NCBI GenBank assembly: GCA_017620315.1
Contig: JAFZQQ010000193.1
Location: 1-8,642 of the forward strand
Source: Oscillospiraceae bacterium
GTDB lineage: Bacteria; Bacillota; Clostridia; Oscillospirales; Oscillospiraceae
Direction: 5' to 3'
DNA: 8,642 nt
Made by a program: the position numbers and the translations under genes. Shown one piece after another: positions 1 to 6,353 of this stretch; positions within the stretch are counted from its first letter, which is position 1, and each line of letters starts with the position of its first letter. Under the pieces are notes generated by a model. That model was not told the origin of the DNA. It made no database searches and saw nothing but the letters and a program-made list of their open reading frames with translations.

Positions 1-210
1 ATCCTCTCGTGGGTCACCTGTATCAACGAGCTGAGCTGCTCGATCATGCTCTCGTCCGGGCGCAACGACACCCTTACGATCGCGGCATATACGGATATCG
101 TGCGCAACTCGGTCGGCTCGGGCGCGGCGCTCTCCGCCATTCTGACGGTCACGAGCGGCGTGATACTCATTATCGCGCTGAAGATAACCAAGGGAAAGAT
201 CCGGGTGTGA
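1..210 (+). CDS. ABC transporter permease, iron(III)-type, C-terminal fragment
   Basis: This is the last 69 codons of a gene that begins before the window, ending with TGA at 208-210. The reading frame gives a run starting ILSWVTCINELSCSIML, then a GRNDTLTIAAYTDIVR segment, and ends in a hydrophobic helix (about residues 43-62) followed by a short basic tail (KITKGKIRV). The ELSxSIML segment followed by a Thr-rich stretch and a final membrane helix is typical of the C-terminus of binding-protein-dependent permeases of the FbpB/AfuB group, which import ferric iron or similar small substrates. The pore-forming permease would sit in the cytoplasmic membrane with an ATPase and a lipoprotein encoded upstream. 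Substrate cannot be fixed from this fragment. The family call is by pattern recognition of the tail only. Confidence 0.72.
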   Translation: MLSWVTCINELSCSIMLSSGRNDTLTIAAYTDIVRNSVGSGAALSAILTVTSGVILIIALKITKGKIRV

Positions 211-214
211 GAGC

Positions 215-826
215 ATGGTCAAAAACATTCTTTTCGACATGGGCGGCGTGCTGCTTCGCTTCGAGCCCAGGCTTTTCGTCGGTCGTCTCGGTCTCGACGA
301 TGCGGACAGCGAGATCATTCTGCGCGAGGTCTTCCACAGTCTTGAATGGGTCTGCATGGATCGCAACTCCATGACTGAAGAGGAGGCCTTCCGCTCCATG
401 TGTACGCGGATCCCAACGCGCCTGCATGCGGCGGCACGCGAGGTGTTTGACCACTGGGATATGCCTCGTCTTGAGATGGACGGTGCCTATGACCTTGTTA
501 AAGAGCTGAGCGATAACGGCTATGGACTGTATCTTCTCTCAAATGCGAGTGTGCGCCACAGCAAATACTGGCCCGACCTTCCGCTGTCCAAATTCTTCGG
601 CGACCGGCTGATGGTCTCGGCGTTCCACGGTGTTATGAAGCCCGAAGCGGCGTTTTTTGAAAAGGCGTTCGAGCTCTTTTCCCTCGACAGGCGCGAATGT
701 CTGTTCATCGACGACTTCCCCGTTAATATGGAGGGCGCCATGCGCGTCGGTCTGGACGGGATAGTTTATCACGGGGATCCGGAGCTTCTGCGTGTGCGCC
801 TCCGCGAAAAAGGCGTGAAAATATAA
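215..826 (+). CDS. HAD-family hydrolase (subfamily IA, YihX-like)
   Basis: A 203-residue protein of normal length for a HAD-IA phosphatase. All four HAD motifs are visible. Motif I is FDMGGVL with the nucleophile Asp8; motif II is YLLSNAS with Ser109; motif III is the Lys of GVMKPE (Lys142); motif IV is CLFIDDFPVN with Asp166-Asp167. Residues 14-88 form the helical cap. The residue two after the nucleophile is Gly10 instead of the usual Asp. The same DxG(G/N)V form occurs in YihX (glucose-1-phosphate phosphatase) and relatives, so activity is still expected, but the substrate is unknown. The start ATG lies 4 bp after the permease stop, with only a weak purine-rich site (GTGAGAG) overlapping that stop, so translation is probably coupled to the permease. 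Whether it serves the transporter or is simply co-transcribed cannot be told. Confidence 0.9.
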   Translation: MVKNILFDMGGVLLRFEPRLFVGRLGLDDADSEIILREVFHSLEWVCMDRNSMTEEEAFRSMCTRIPTRLHAAAREVFDHWDMPRLEMDGAYDLVKELSDNGYGLYLLSNASVRHSKYWPDLPLSKFFGDRLMVSAFHGVMKPEAAFFEKAFELFSLDRRECLFIDDFPVNMEGAMRVGLDGIVYHGDPELLRVRLREKGVKI

Positions 827-864
827 AATTACTGCGCGGCGCCGATGCGCCGCGCAGTAATTTT
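825..864. terminator. Bidirectional intrinsic terminator between convergent genes
   Basis: A perfect 18-bp inverted repeat (825-842 paired with 847-864) closes on a 4-base CGAT loop. The stem core is GC-rich (CTGCGCGGCGC) and is flanked by AAAATTA on the left and TAATTTT on the right, so either strand yields a GC hairpin ending in a short U-rich run. The stem starts inside the TAA of the HAD gene (824-826) and ends on the last base of the peptidase stop codon (864-866, minus strand), so one hairpin can end both transcripts. Confidence 0.88.
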
Positions 865-2753
865 CAGTAGGAAATGAGGTTGAGAGCTTTGAGTGTGATA
901 CAAAGCGTTGCCGCCGCCTGCTCCCGCGTGACCTCGGAGTCGGGATCGATCTCTCTGAGATCGGCATAGAGCATATTTTGCTCGCCGGAATCGCTCATGA
1001 CGCTTGCGCCTGTGCGTGCCCAAGGTCTCAGTGCCGCGTATTTCTCCGCAGCGAGCTGTTCGTCGGTAAGCTCCATCGCGTAGTCGTCGGCATAGAAGTT
1101 GAGGAAGCGAACCAGACGCCCCATGATCGTGATGAACTGCTCCTGCGTCAGCGTACCCTCGGGGTCAAAGCGGTTCTTGCCCACGCCGTTGATAAACCCC
1201 ATGCTCGCAATGGCATTGACAGGCTCGCTGTACCACATTCCGTCGGGAACGTCGCTAAAGAGTCCGGAGGCCTTTATCTTGGTTCCGCCGGAGATGTTGA
1301 GCGCCTGAGCAAGCATGGCGCAGAACTGCGCGCGCGTGAGCTTGTCCGTCGGCGCAAAGCTTCCCTTTCCGTCACCGAGCAGTATGCCGTAAGTCCCGAG
1401 CGTGTTGATCTCGTTTGCGAAGGCGCTGTCCGTCACGTCGGAGAAGCCGCGCCAGGCCGCGGCGTCGCCATAGCGCACAAGCGCCTGCGCCGCGCTTATA
1501 GCCGTTCTCTCGCCCGCGCCGGTTTCAAACGCAACGTCGGCGTCCGGCGGCAAAGCGGAAAGCAACTCGGTAAAGGCGTCGGCAAACCTGTCCGTCTGCG
1601 CCTGCTCGAGATCGACGAAGAATCTGTTGCCGTTAAGCCTGAGGACCAGGCAGTCGCCCTCCGGTCTCACGGCGGACAGCAGCCTCGCGACGTCCGCGGT
1701 ATACTTGTCCGCCACCCGCAGCGTCGGCAGCACTCCGATGCGGTCGGTCGTGCAGCCGTCGGCGCAGTAGAATCTGTACACTGTGATCTTAAGCGAGTCG
1801 CCGTGGAATATATCGGGATGGGTGGTCTCGTCAAAGGTCTGCTGCGCCGTACCCTTGCCGTAGGTGCGCGAGCCGATGATAATGCCCGCGCGCGCAGCGC
1901 GGATGTCCCCCGCGACGATCTCGGACGCGCTGGCCGAATAGCCGTTGACAAGCACAATGATCGGCTTTTCGGTCTCGGCGTCAAGCTTGTATCTTGCGCG
2001 AAGCGTCCTTCCGTCGCCGACGCGGTAATAGAGCACAGCTTCCCTGCCGGTCAGCGCGCCGAGCACGCCCACGGCGGCGTCTGCAAGCCCGCCCGTATTG
2101 TCGCGCAGATCGACGACCCACTGGTCGACCTCGTCGTCGTATTCATCAATGCCGACGAAGAAGTATTCCATCGTCTTCCCGCCGAAGCTTCCGCAGTCGA
2201 TCGTACCTACGCCGTCCTTGATGGTAAAGACCGTGTTCTGCAGATAGAACCTCTGGCGGACTATGTGGTAATCACACACAGTACCATCTGTGTGCTTGAC
2301 CGTGATGTTCACTCCGGTGCCGACCTCGCCAATGATAAGATCGCGAAGCTGTTCAGACGCCGGAACGCAGCTCACGCCGTCGACCCCGATGATAATGTCG
2401 TCCGGCTGCAGGCCCGCCTTTTCCGCCCCGCTGTCCGGCAGGATGGAGATTATGCGTATTCCGTCCGCGGTATACTCAACTCCCGCCCCTATGCCGATGA
2501 GCACGGTGTCGCCCTCCACCCTCAGATGGAACTCCTGATACGCTTCCTCATCCATATAGTAGGTATACGGGTCTCCGAGCGCCGCGAAAAGCTCGTCGAG
2601 CGTTTCGGCCTGATACACCGCCTCCGGAAGGTCGCTGACGTAGTAATACTCCAGCAGCTCTATCGCCTCCTGGACGGTAAGCGCGTCGGTAAAGGTAAAG
2701 CATAGCGCTAAAGCGCACAGCAGCGCGCAAAAGCGGCGCAGAAGCTTTTTCAT
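864..2753 (-). CDS. Secreted S41 C-terminal processing peptidase with PDZ and SLH domains
   Basis: A 629-residue exported serine protease of the CtpA/Prc family (MEROPS S41A). Residues 1-24 form a signal peptide: a basic MKKLLRR start followed by a Leu/Ala/Cys-rich hydrophobic core. About 85-165 is a PDZ domain (GIRIISILPDSGAEKAGL, DDIIIGVDG). The peptidase core spans about 170-350. It has the VVDLRDNTGG segment, the SASASE nucleophile motif with Ser275, and YGKGTAQ with Lys300. The 25-residue Ser-Lys spacing and Gln304 match the family's catalytic set. After a linker (350-430), three SLH repeats follow (about 434-485, 497-550 and 576-625), which normally hold proteins on cell-wall polymers. 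The likely role is processing or turnover of exported proteins at the wall. The start is set by the signal peptide and by GAGGAGA 7 bp upstream. An in-frame extension to 2945 would cross the promoters and rsmI and is rejected. Confidence 0.93.
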   Translation of the reverse strand: MKKLLRRFCALLCALALCFTFTDALTVQEAIELLEYYYVSDLPEAVYQAETLDELFAALGDPYTYYMDEEAYQEFHLRVEGDTVLIGIGAGVEYTADGIRIISILPDSGAEKAGLQPDDIIIGVDGVSCVPASEQLRDLIIGEVGTGVNITVKHTDGTVCDYHIVRQRFYLQNTVFTIKDGVGTIDCGSFGGKTMEYFFVGIDEYDDEVDQWVVDLRDNTGGLADAAVGVLGALTGREAVLYYRVGDGRTLRARYKLDAETEKPIIVLVNGYSASASEIVAGDIRAARAGIIIGSRTYGKGTAQQTFDETTHPDIFHGDSLKITVYRFYCADGCTTDRIGVLPTLRVADKYTADVARLLSAVRPEGDCLVLRLNGNRFFVDLEQAQTDRFADAFTELLSALPPDADVAFETGAGERTAISAAQALVRYGDAAAWRGFSDVTDSAFANEINTLGTYGILLGDGKGSFAPTDKLTRAQFCAMLAQALNISGGTKIKASGLFSDVPDGMWYSEPVNAIASMGFINGVGKNRFDPEGTLTQEQFITIMGRLVRFLNFYADDYAMELTDEQLAAEKYAALRPWARTGASVMSDSGEQNMLYADLREIDPDSEVTREQAAATLCITLKALNLISY

Positions 2754-2789
2754 AACTGATTCTCCTCGCAAGTAATAATCTATCAAAAC

Positions 2790-2817
2790 ATTATATAGCG
2801 CCGCGCGAAAAAAGCAA
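2790..2817 (-). promoter_or_regulatory. SigA-type promoter of the S41 peptidase gene
   Basis: Read on the minus strand, TTGCTT (2817-2812) is followed after 16 bp by a consensus TATAAT (2795-2790). This predicts a transcription start near 2783 and a leader of about 30 nt carrying the GAGGAGA ribosome binding site (2767-2761). Seen by eye only; no start-site data. Confidence 0.65.
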
Positions 2818-2826
2818 CCGCAAATG

Positions 2827-2855
2827 TTGAAAAAAACGCGCTTATGCTCTATACT
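2827..2855 (+). promoter_or_regulatory. SigA-type promoter of rsmI
   Basis: TTGAAA (2827-2832) and TATACT (2850-2855) are separated by 17 bp, close to consensus. A start near 2862 would give a leader of about 20 nt containing AGGAGGT (2873-2879). This -35 box is only 9 bp from the -35 box of the opposing peptidase promoter, so the two promoters are back to back. Confidence 0.7.
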
Positions 2856-2884
2856 GTGTGTAACGCCCGCACAGGAGGTAAATG

Positions 2885-3763
2885 ATGGACAGTCAAAACG
2901 GCATCGGAACGCTCTACATCGTGGCAACGCCGATCGGCAACTCACGGGACATGAGCGAGCGCGGTAGAGAAATACTGGAATCGGTTGACATAATTGCCGC
3001 AGAGGACACGCGTCGCAGCGTTGTTCTGCTCAACAAGCTTGGCATACACAACGACCTGTCCGCCAACCACAAGTTCAACGAGCATGGAAAGTCGAAGTGG
3101 TTTCTCTCACAGCTTCTGGAGGGCAAAAGCATCGCCGTCATCACAGATGCAGGCACGCCCTGCATTTCCGACCCCGGGAACGAGCTCATCAAGGCGGCGA
3201 TAGAAAACGGCGTCCGCGTCGTGGGCATACCCGGCGCCTGCGCCGCAGTGACCGCGCTTTCCGTCTCGGGCTTTGACCTTTCGACCTTTTTCTTTTTCGG
3301 TTTTTTCCCTCGCGAAAATGCCGACCGCCGCCGCGTGCTGGACATGATGCGCAAGGGCGACACCGCGACCTACGCCTTCTACGAGTCCCCCAAACGGATC
3401 ATGAGCGCCGTGGAGTTTCTTGAAGCCGAGAACGCCGGAGTAAAGCTGTGCCTGTGCAACGATATGACCAAGCTGCACGAAATGACCTTCCGCGGCACGC
3501 CCGCCGAGGTGAAGGAGCAGCTTCTTGCCAAAGGGAACTACGAAAAGGGCGAATACGCCATGATCGCCGAGGTGCAGGAGGACTGGCGGCTGCGCGAGGT
3601 GGAGCACATCAGCTCGCCGGAGGCGCTTCTGGTCGACTGCATGATCCAAAACGGCGTCAGTGCGAAGGACGCTATTCGTCTGCTGACAAAGGATGAGAAC
3701 AACACCTACAGCAAAAATGAGCTCTATGCCGCTCACCTCGCGCTGAAAGAGTTGTTCTCATAG
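2885..3763 (+). CDS. rsmI: 16S rRNA (cytidine(1402)-2'-O)-methyltransferase
   Basis: RsmI uses S-adenosylmethionine to 2'-O-methylate C1402 in the decoding centre of 16S rRNA. The protein (292 residues from this start) shows the family signatures in order: LYIVATPIGN near the N-terminus, AAEDTRRS, NHKFNEH, the glycine-rich VITDAGTPCISDPG around 86-99, GIPGACAAVTAL (usually PGPSA), FFFGFFPR, and YESPKR near 168. The C-terminal part (about 245-290) is the usual small helical extension. Two ATGs lie side by side at 2882 and 2885. AGGAGG at 2873-2878 is 3 bp from the first and 6 bp from the second, so 2885 is preferred; the choice adds or removes one Met. The usual R-E-(L/I)-T-K motif reads CNDMTKLHE here. 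The gene is monocistronic and convergent with the histidine kinase gene. Confidence 0.95.
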   Translation: MDSQNGIGTLYIVATPIGNSRDMSERGREILESVDIIAAEDTRRSVVLLNKLGIHNDLSANHKFNEHGKSKWFLSQLLEGKSIAVITDAGTPCISDPGNELIKAAIENGVRVVGIPGACAAVTALSVSGFDLSTFFFFGFFPRENADRRRVLDMMRKGDTATYAFYESPKRIMSAVEFLEAENAGVKLCLCNDMTKLHEMTFRGTPAEVKEQLLAKGNYEKGEYAMIAEVQEDWRLREVEHISSPEALLVDCMIQNGVSAKDAIRLLTKDENNTYSKNELYAAHLALKELFS

Positions 3764-3813
3764 AAGAGTTTTACGTTATCAGGGCCTCCGCCGCACTGCG
3801 CTTACACGGCAGA

Positions 3814-4836
3814 TCATAATGTGACCGCGAACCGCGCGCCGCCGCCTTCGCGGCTTTGCGCCTCAACGGTGCCGCCGTGGAGCTGCACGATGCGCTTGAC
3901 CAGCGCCAGCCCCAGCCCGTTGCCCTTTGTTGTGCGCGAGGCGTCGCCCTGGTAAAACTTGTCGAACACATGCGCGCGCACCTCCTCTGTCATTCCGGAG
4001 CCGCTGTCGCACACGGCGATTTCGGTGCGCTCCCCCTTCTGCGCGACTGACACCTCCACCGTGCCGCCCTCCGGCGAAAACTTCACGGCATTGTCAAGCA
4101 GATTGATCCAGACCTGTCGCAGCAGCGGCTCGCTGCCCTCTAAGAAGACTTCGTCACCGTCAAAGGCGAAGTCTATTTTTTTATCCCGCCATTTCCCGTC
4201 CATGAGCGCGATGGCAAGGCGCAGCTGCTCGCTGACGTTGAAGCGCGTCTTGTCGGTGAGTATCGTCAGATTCTCAACGCGGGAGAGATCCAGAACGTTC
4301 TCCGCAAGCGTCGAGAGGCGCTCGGATTCCTCCAGAATGATGTCGAGGTATTCTCCGCGCTCGTCCTCTGTCAGGTCGTCCCATTTGAGCGCCTTGGCAA
4401 AGCCGCTGATCGAGACGATAGGCGTTTTGAACTCGTGAGAAAAATTGTTGATGAAGTCGCTTCGCAGCAGCTCGACGCTGCCCAGCTCCTGTGCCATGTG
4501 GTTGAACTTCTCGCCTAACATGCGGATCTCCTCGGAACCTCCGGGTGTGACGCGAACCGAATAGTCCCCCGCCGCCACCTTGTCCGTCGCCTCCATGACC
4601 TCGCTGAGCGGCCCGATAGACCGGCGGCTGAGAAAGACGGACAGCAGCGCGCCGAGCAGAAGGCTCGCAAGGGCGAATTCGATGTACGGCACCAGCTCGA
4701 AGCGCAGCATCACATGGGATCTGAACAGCAGAAACTGCACCGAGAGCACAAGAAACATCGACAGCAGCATCACGGCAAACACGAAAACCGCGAGCAGCAG
4801 CGAGAGCCGCAGCCGGTGGAGCCTTCCGTTACGCAT
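3814..4836 (-). CDS. Two-component sensor histidine kinase
   Basis: A 340-residue membrane histidine kinase. Two transmembrane helices (about 11-37 and 51-70) flank an outside loop of only about 13 residues. A HAMP domain follows (about 71-123), with IGPLSEVMEATDKVAAGDY. The HisKA domain carries the phospho-accepting His134 in FSHEFKTPI. The ATPase domain has the N box (NLLDNAVKFS, Asn249), G1 box (CDSGSGM, 276-282), F box (FDKFYQGD, 291-298) and G2 box (GNGLGL, 305-310). All residues needed for autophosphorylation are present. The start ATG overlaps the response-regulator stop (ATGCGTAA, 8 bp), so the two are translationally coupled and are surely partners. The near absence of an external domain suggests sensing within the membrane or through another membrane protein. 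The nearby DUF4956 protein is a possible partner, which is inference. Confidence 0.95.
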   Translation of the reverse strand: MRNGRLHRLRLSLLLAVFVFAVMLLSMFLVLSVQFLLFRSHVMLRFELVPYIEFALASLLLGALLSVFLSRRSIGPLSEVMEATDKVAAGDYSVRVTPGGSEEIRMLGEKFNHMAQELGSVELLRSDFINNFSHEFKTPIVSISGFAKALKWDDLTEDERGEYLDIILEESERLSTLAENVLDLSRVENLTILTDKTRFNVSEQLRLAIALMDGKWRDKKIDFAFDGDEVFLEGSEPLLRQVWINLLDNAVKFSPEGGTVEVSVAQKGERTEIAVCDSGSGMTEEVRAHVFDKFYQGDASRTTKGNGLGLALVKRIVQLHGGTVEAQSREGGGARFAVTL

Positions 4837-5506
4837 GGCGGATCACCGCCTTATAGCCGACGCCGCGTATCGCAACGATCTCAAACTCGTTCCAGCCGTC
4901 GAAGCGCTTGCGCAGCCGGTTGACGTGGACGTTAACGGTCGTGTCCACCGTTTCGGACTCCATTCCCCATATATCGTCCATCAGCTGCAGGCGCGTGAAA
5001 ATTTTGTCGGGTGTGGACAGAAGCTTATAGAGAAGGTAGAACTCCTTTTGGGGAAGCGTTTGCGAAACGCCCTCTCGCGAGACGGTCAGCGCGTCGTAAT
5101 CAAGCGTGACCTTCCCGACGTGAAGCTTGCGCTCGTTCGTGATCTGCGCTCTGCGCAGCAGCGCCTTGATGCGCAGCAGCATTTCCTCCTCGTTGACCGG
5201 CTTGACAATATAGTCGTCGGTTCCTGCGATGAATCCGCGGCAGCGCTCCTCCGGCAGCTGCTTCGCCGTCACCATCAAAATGGGGATCGTACTGCCCGCC
5301 TCGCGCATGCGCTCGGTGAATTCATAGCCGTCCATGCGCGGCATCATCACGTCGAGCAAGATGAGGTCGATATGCTGCCTGTCTGTGATCTCCATCGCCT
5401 CGACGCCGTCGCGCGCGTGAAAAACCTCATACCCCGCGTGCTTCAACACCGCCTGCATCAGCTTGGCGGTGTTTTTGTCATCCTCTGCTACCCATATATG
5501 AAACAT
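4829..5506 (-). CDS. OmpR/PhoB-family response regulator
   Basis: A 225-residue DNA-binding response regulator. The receiver domain (1-115) has the acidic pair Asp9-Asp10, the phospho-acceptor Asp52 in LILLDVMMP, Thr80 and Lys102 (IVKPV). A winged-helix effector domain (about 128-222) follows, with TLPQKEFYLLYKLL, an IWGMESETVDTTVNVHVNRLRKR recognition-helix region in split form (DTTVNVHVNRLRKRF), and a closing IRGVGYK wing. Its partner is the overlapping downstream histidine kinase. The start at 5506 is supported by AGGGAGGA (5520-5513) about 6 bp upstream. The gene is divergent from the VTC/DUF4956/CotH operon. The 7-4-7 direct repeat in the shared intergenic region is a fitting target, so it may control both itself and that operon. 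Confidence 0.96.
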   Translation of the reverse strand: MFHIWVAEDDKNTAKLMQAVLKHAGYEVFHARDGVEAMEITDRQHIDLILLDVMMPRMDGYEFTERMREAGSTIPILMVTAKQLPEERCRGFIAGTDDYIVKPVNEEEMLLRIKALLRRAQITNERKLHVGKVTLDYDALTVSREGVSQTLPQKEFYLLYKLLSTPDKIFTRLQLMDDIWGMESETVDTTVNVHVNRLRKRFDGWNEFEIVAIRGVGYKAVIRHA

Positions 5507-5542
5507 GGCTCATCCTCCCTGTCATGGGCATCATACACAGAC

Positions 5543-5571
5543 ATTATAAACTGAAAGTAAACAATATGCAA
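5543..5571 (-). promoter_or_regulatory. SigA-type promoter of the response regulator / kinase operon
   Basis: On the minus strand, TTGCAT (5571-5566) and a perfect TATAAT (5548-5543) are spaced 17 bp. A start near 5536 is expected, giving a leader of about 30 nt. The left arm of the 15-bp inverted repeat fills the spacer and overlaps the last -10 base. The AAATTCA direct repeat begins at the -35 edge. Both are good places for a regulator to act. Confidence 0.68.
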
Positions 5572-5618
5572 ATTCACACAAAATTCAAAAAGATGTGCCG
5601 ATAGTTTATTTTCAGTTT
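5548..5618. promoter_or_regulatory. Inverted repeat in divergent promoter region (candidate operator)
   Basis: The arm AAACTGAAAGTAAAC (5548-5562) is repeated in inverted form as GTTTATTTTCAGTTT (5604-5618), matching at 14 of 15 positions across a 41-bp spacer. The right arm also begins a second small palindrome, CAGTTT-TTC-AAACTG (5613-5627), so the core AAACTG/CAGTTT occurs three times. The left arm lies in the minus-strand promoter spacer. The right arm covers the likely -35 region of the plus-strand operon. The spacing is too long for a simple terminator hairpin, so paired protein binding is more likely. Function is inferred. Confidence 0.55.
5570..5587. promoter_or_regulatory. 7-4-7 direct repeat, candidate response-regulator box
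   Basis: AAATTCA occurs exactly twice (5570-5576 and 5581-5587), separated by CACA. The 11-bp period places both copies on the same DNA face. This geometry is the one known for PhoB- and PhoP-type boxes bound head-to-tail by OmpR-family regulators. It lies between the divergent promoters and next to a gene for just such a regulator. The region is AT-rich, so one chance repeat is possible. Confidence 0.5.
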
Positions 5619-5636
5619 TTCAAACTGCGTTAGAAT
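5609..5636 (+). promoter_or_regulatory. Possible promoter of the VTC / DUF4956 / CotH operon
   Basis: TAGAAT (5631-5636) is a fair -10 box. The best -35 candidate is TTTTCA (5609-5614) at 16 bp, a poor match to TTGACA that overlaps the right arm of the inverted repeat. A good -10 with a weak -35 is what an activator-dependent promoter would look like, but this is inference. Confidence 0.4.
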
Positions 5637-5665
5637 ACCGCACAAATCAAGGAGGTGATACTGTT

Positions 5666-6337
5666 TTGCAATACCGGCACGAATGGAAACACGAGATCAG
5701 CTATCCCGATCTGCTGGCGATCCGCACGCGGCTGCGCGCCGTGGCACAGCCGGATCCGCACGCTGTCGACGGGAAATATCTGATCCGCAGTCTATACTTT
5801 GACGACCCGAGCGATAAGGCGCTGCGTGAAAAGCTGGACGGCGTGAACCTGCGCGAAAAGTTCCGCATCCGCTATTATAACGGCGACACGTCGCTGATCC
5901 ATCTGGAGAAAAAGAGCAAGCTGAATGGCCTCGGCACTAAATTCAGCGCCCGGTTGACCGCGCGTGAGGCGCAGTCGATCGTGGACGGCGATACCGGCTG
6001 GATGATGGAATCCGCGCAGCCGCTAGTGCAGGAGCTTTACTGCAAGATGCGGTATCAGGGGCTTTGTCCCAAAACCATCGTGGACTACACGCGCGAGCCG
6101 TTTGTCTACGGCCCGGGGAACGTCCGCGTCACGTTTGACTACGACATCCGCACGGGGCTTGCGGGAACGGACTTTTTGAATCCCGATTGCCCGACGATCC
6201 CCGCCGGCGACACCCCGATCGTTCTTGAGGTCAAATGGGACGCCTTTCTCCCCTCGATCATCCGCGACGCCGTGCAGACGCCCGGCTGCCGCGTCGGAGC
6301 ATTTTCCAAATACGCGCAATGTCGAATTTACGGATAA
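5666..6337 (+). CDS. VTC-domain polyphosphate polymerase-like protein
   Basis: A 223-residue soluble protein consisting of one VTC domain, the triphosphate-tunnel fold that in yeast Vtc4 makes polyphosphate from ATP. The expected pattern of alternating charged strands is visible: YRHEWKHEI at the N-terminus, IRSLYFDD (38-47), KFRIRYY (65-71), HLEKKSK (79-85), VDYTREPF (139-146), VRVTFDYDIR (153-162), VLEVKWDAFLP (186-196) and FSKYAQCR (213-220). Arg67, Arg69, Lys83, Arg143, Arg154 and Lys215 are candidate tunnel phosphate ligands, and Glu188 a candidate metal ligand, by analogy with Vtc4. The start is TTG at 5666, because no ATG or GTG lies in frame upstream. AGGAGG at 5650-5655 precedes it by 10 bp. 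It is first in an operon with DUF4956 and CotH genes. Polymerase activity is inferred from family; another nucleotide- or phosphate-transfer role is possible. Confidence 0.9.
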   Translation: MQYRHEWKHEISYPDLLAIRTRLRAVAQPDPHAVDGKYLIRSLYFDDPSDKALREKLDGVNLREKFRIRYYNGDTSLIHLEKKSKLNGLGTKFSARLTAREAQSIVDGDTGWMMESAQPLVQELYCKMRYQGLCPKTIVDYTREPFVYGPGNVRVTFDYDIRTGLAGTDFLNPDCPTIPAGDTPIVLEVKWDAFLPSIIRDAVQTPGCRVGAFSKYAQCRIYG

Positions 6338-6353
6338 AAAGGAGTAAACAAGT

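Noticed and set aside
978..2705. A 575-codon open frame on the plus strand, antisense to the S41 peptidase gene
   Set aside because: It is a mirror of a GC-rich gene. Its translation is Arg/Val/Ala-rich without recognisable domains, has no ribosome binding site, and overlaps a gene with complete catalytic motifs.
2754..2945. N-terminal extension of the S41 peptidase
   Set aside because: The extension crosses its own promoter, the rsmI promoter and the rsmI coding region. A good signal peptide and ribosome binding site mark the start at 2753.
3764..3813. Possible terminator between rsmI and the histidine kinase gene
   Set aside because: Only 4-bp arms (GCCG/CGGC) can be paired and there is no U-run, so no intrinsic terminator is claimed in this 50-bp convergent gap.
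4580..5554. A 324-codon open frame on the plus strand, antisense to the two-component genes
   Set aside because: It is a complement of two well-supported genes that overlap by 8 bp; the translation shows no domain and no ribosome binding site.
5507..5665. Riboswitch or small RNA in the divergent intergenic region
   Set aside because: The region is only 159 bp, is largely filled by promoter elements, and the long inverted repeat has a 41-bp spacer with AT-rich arms. No known riboswitch core was recognised.
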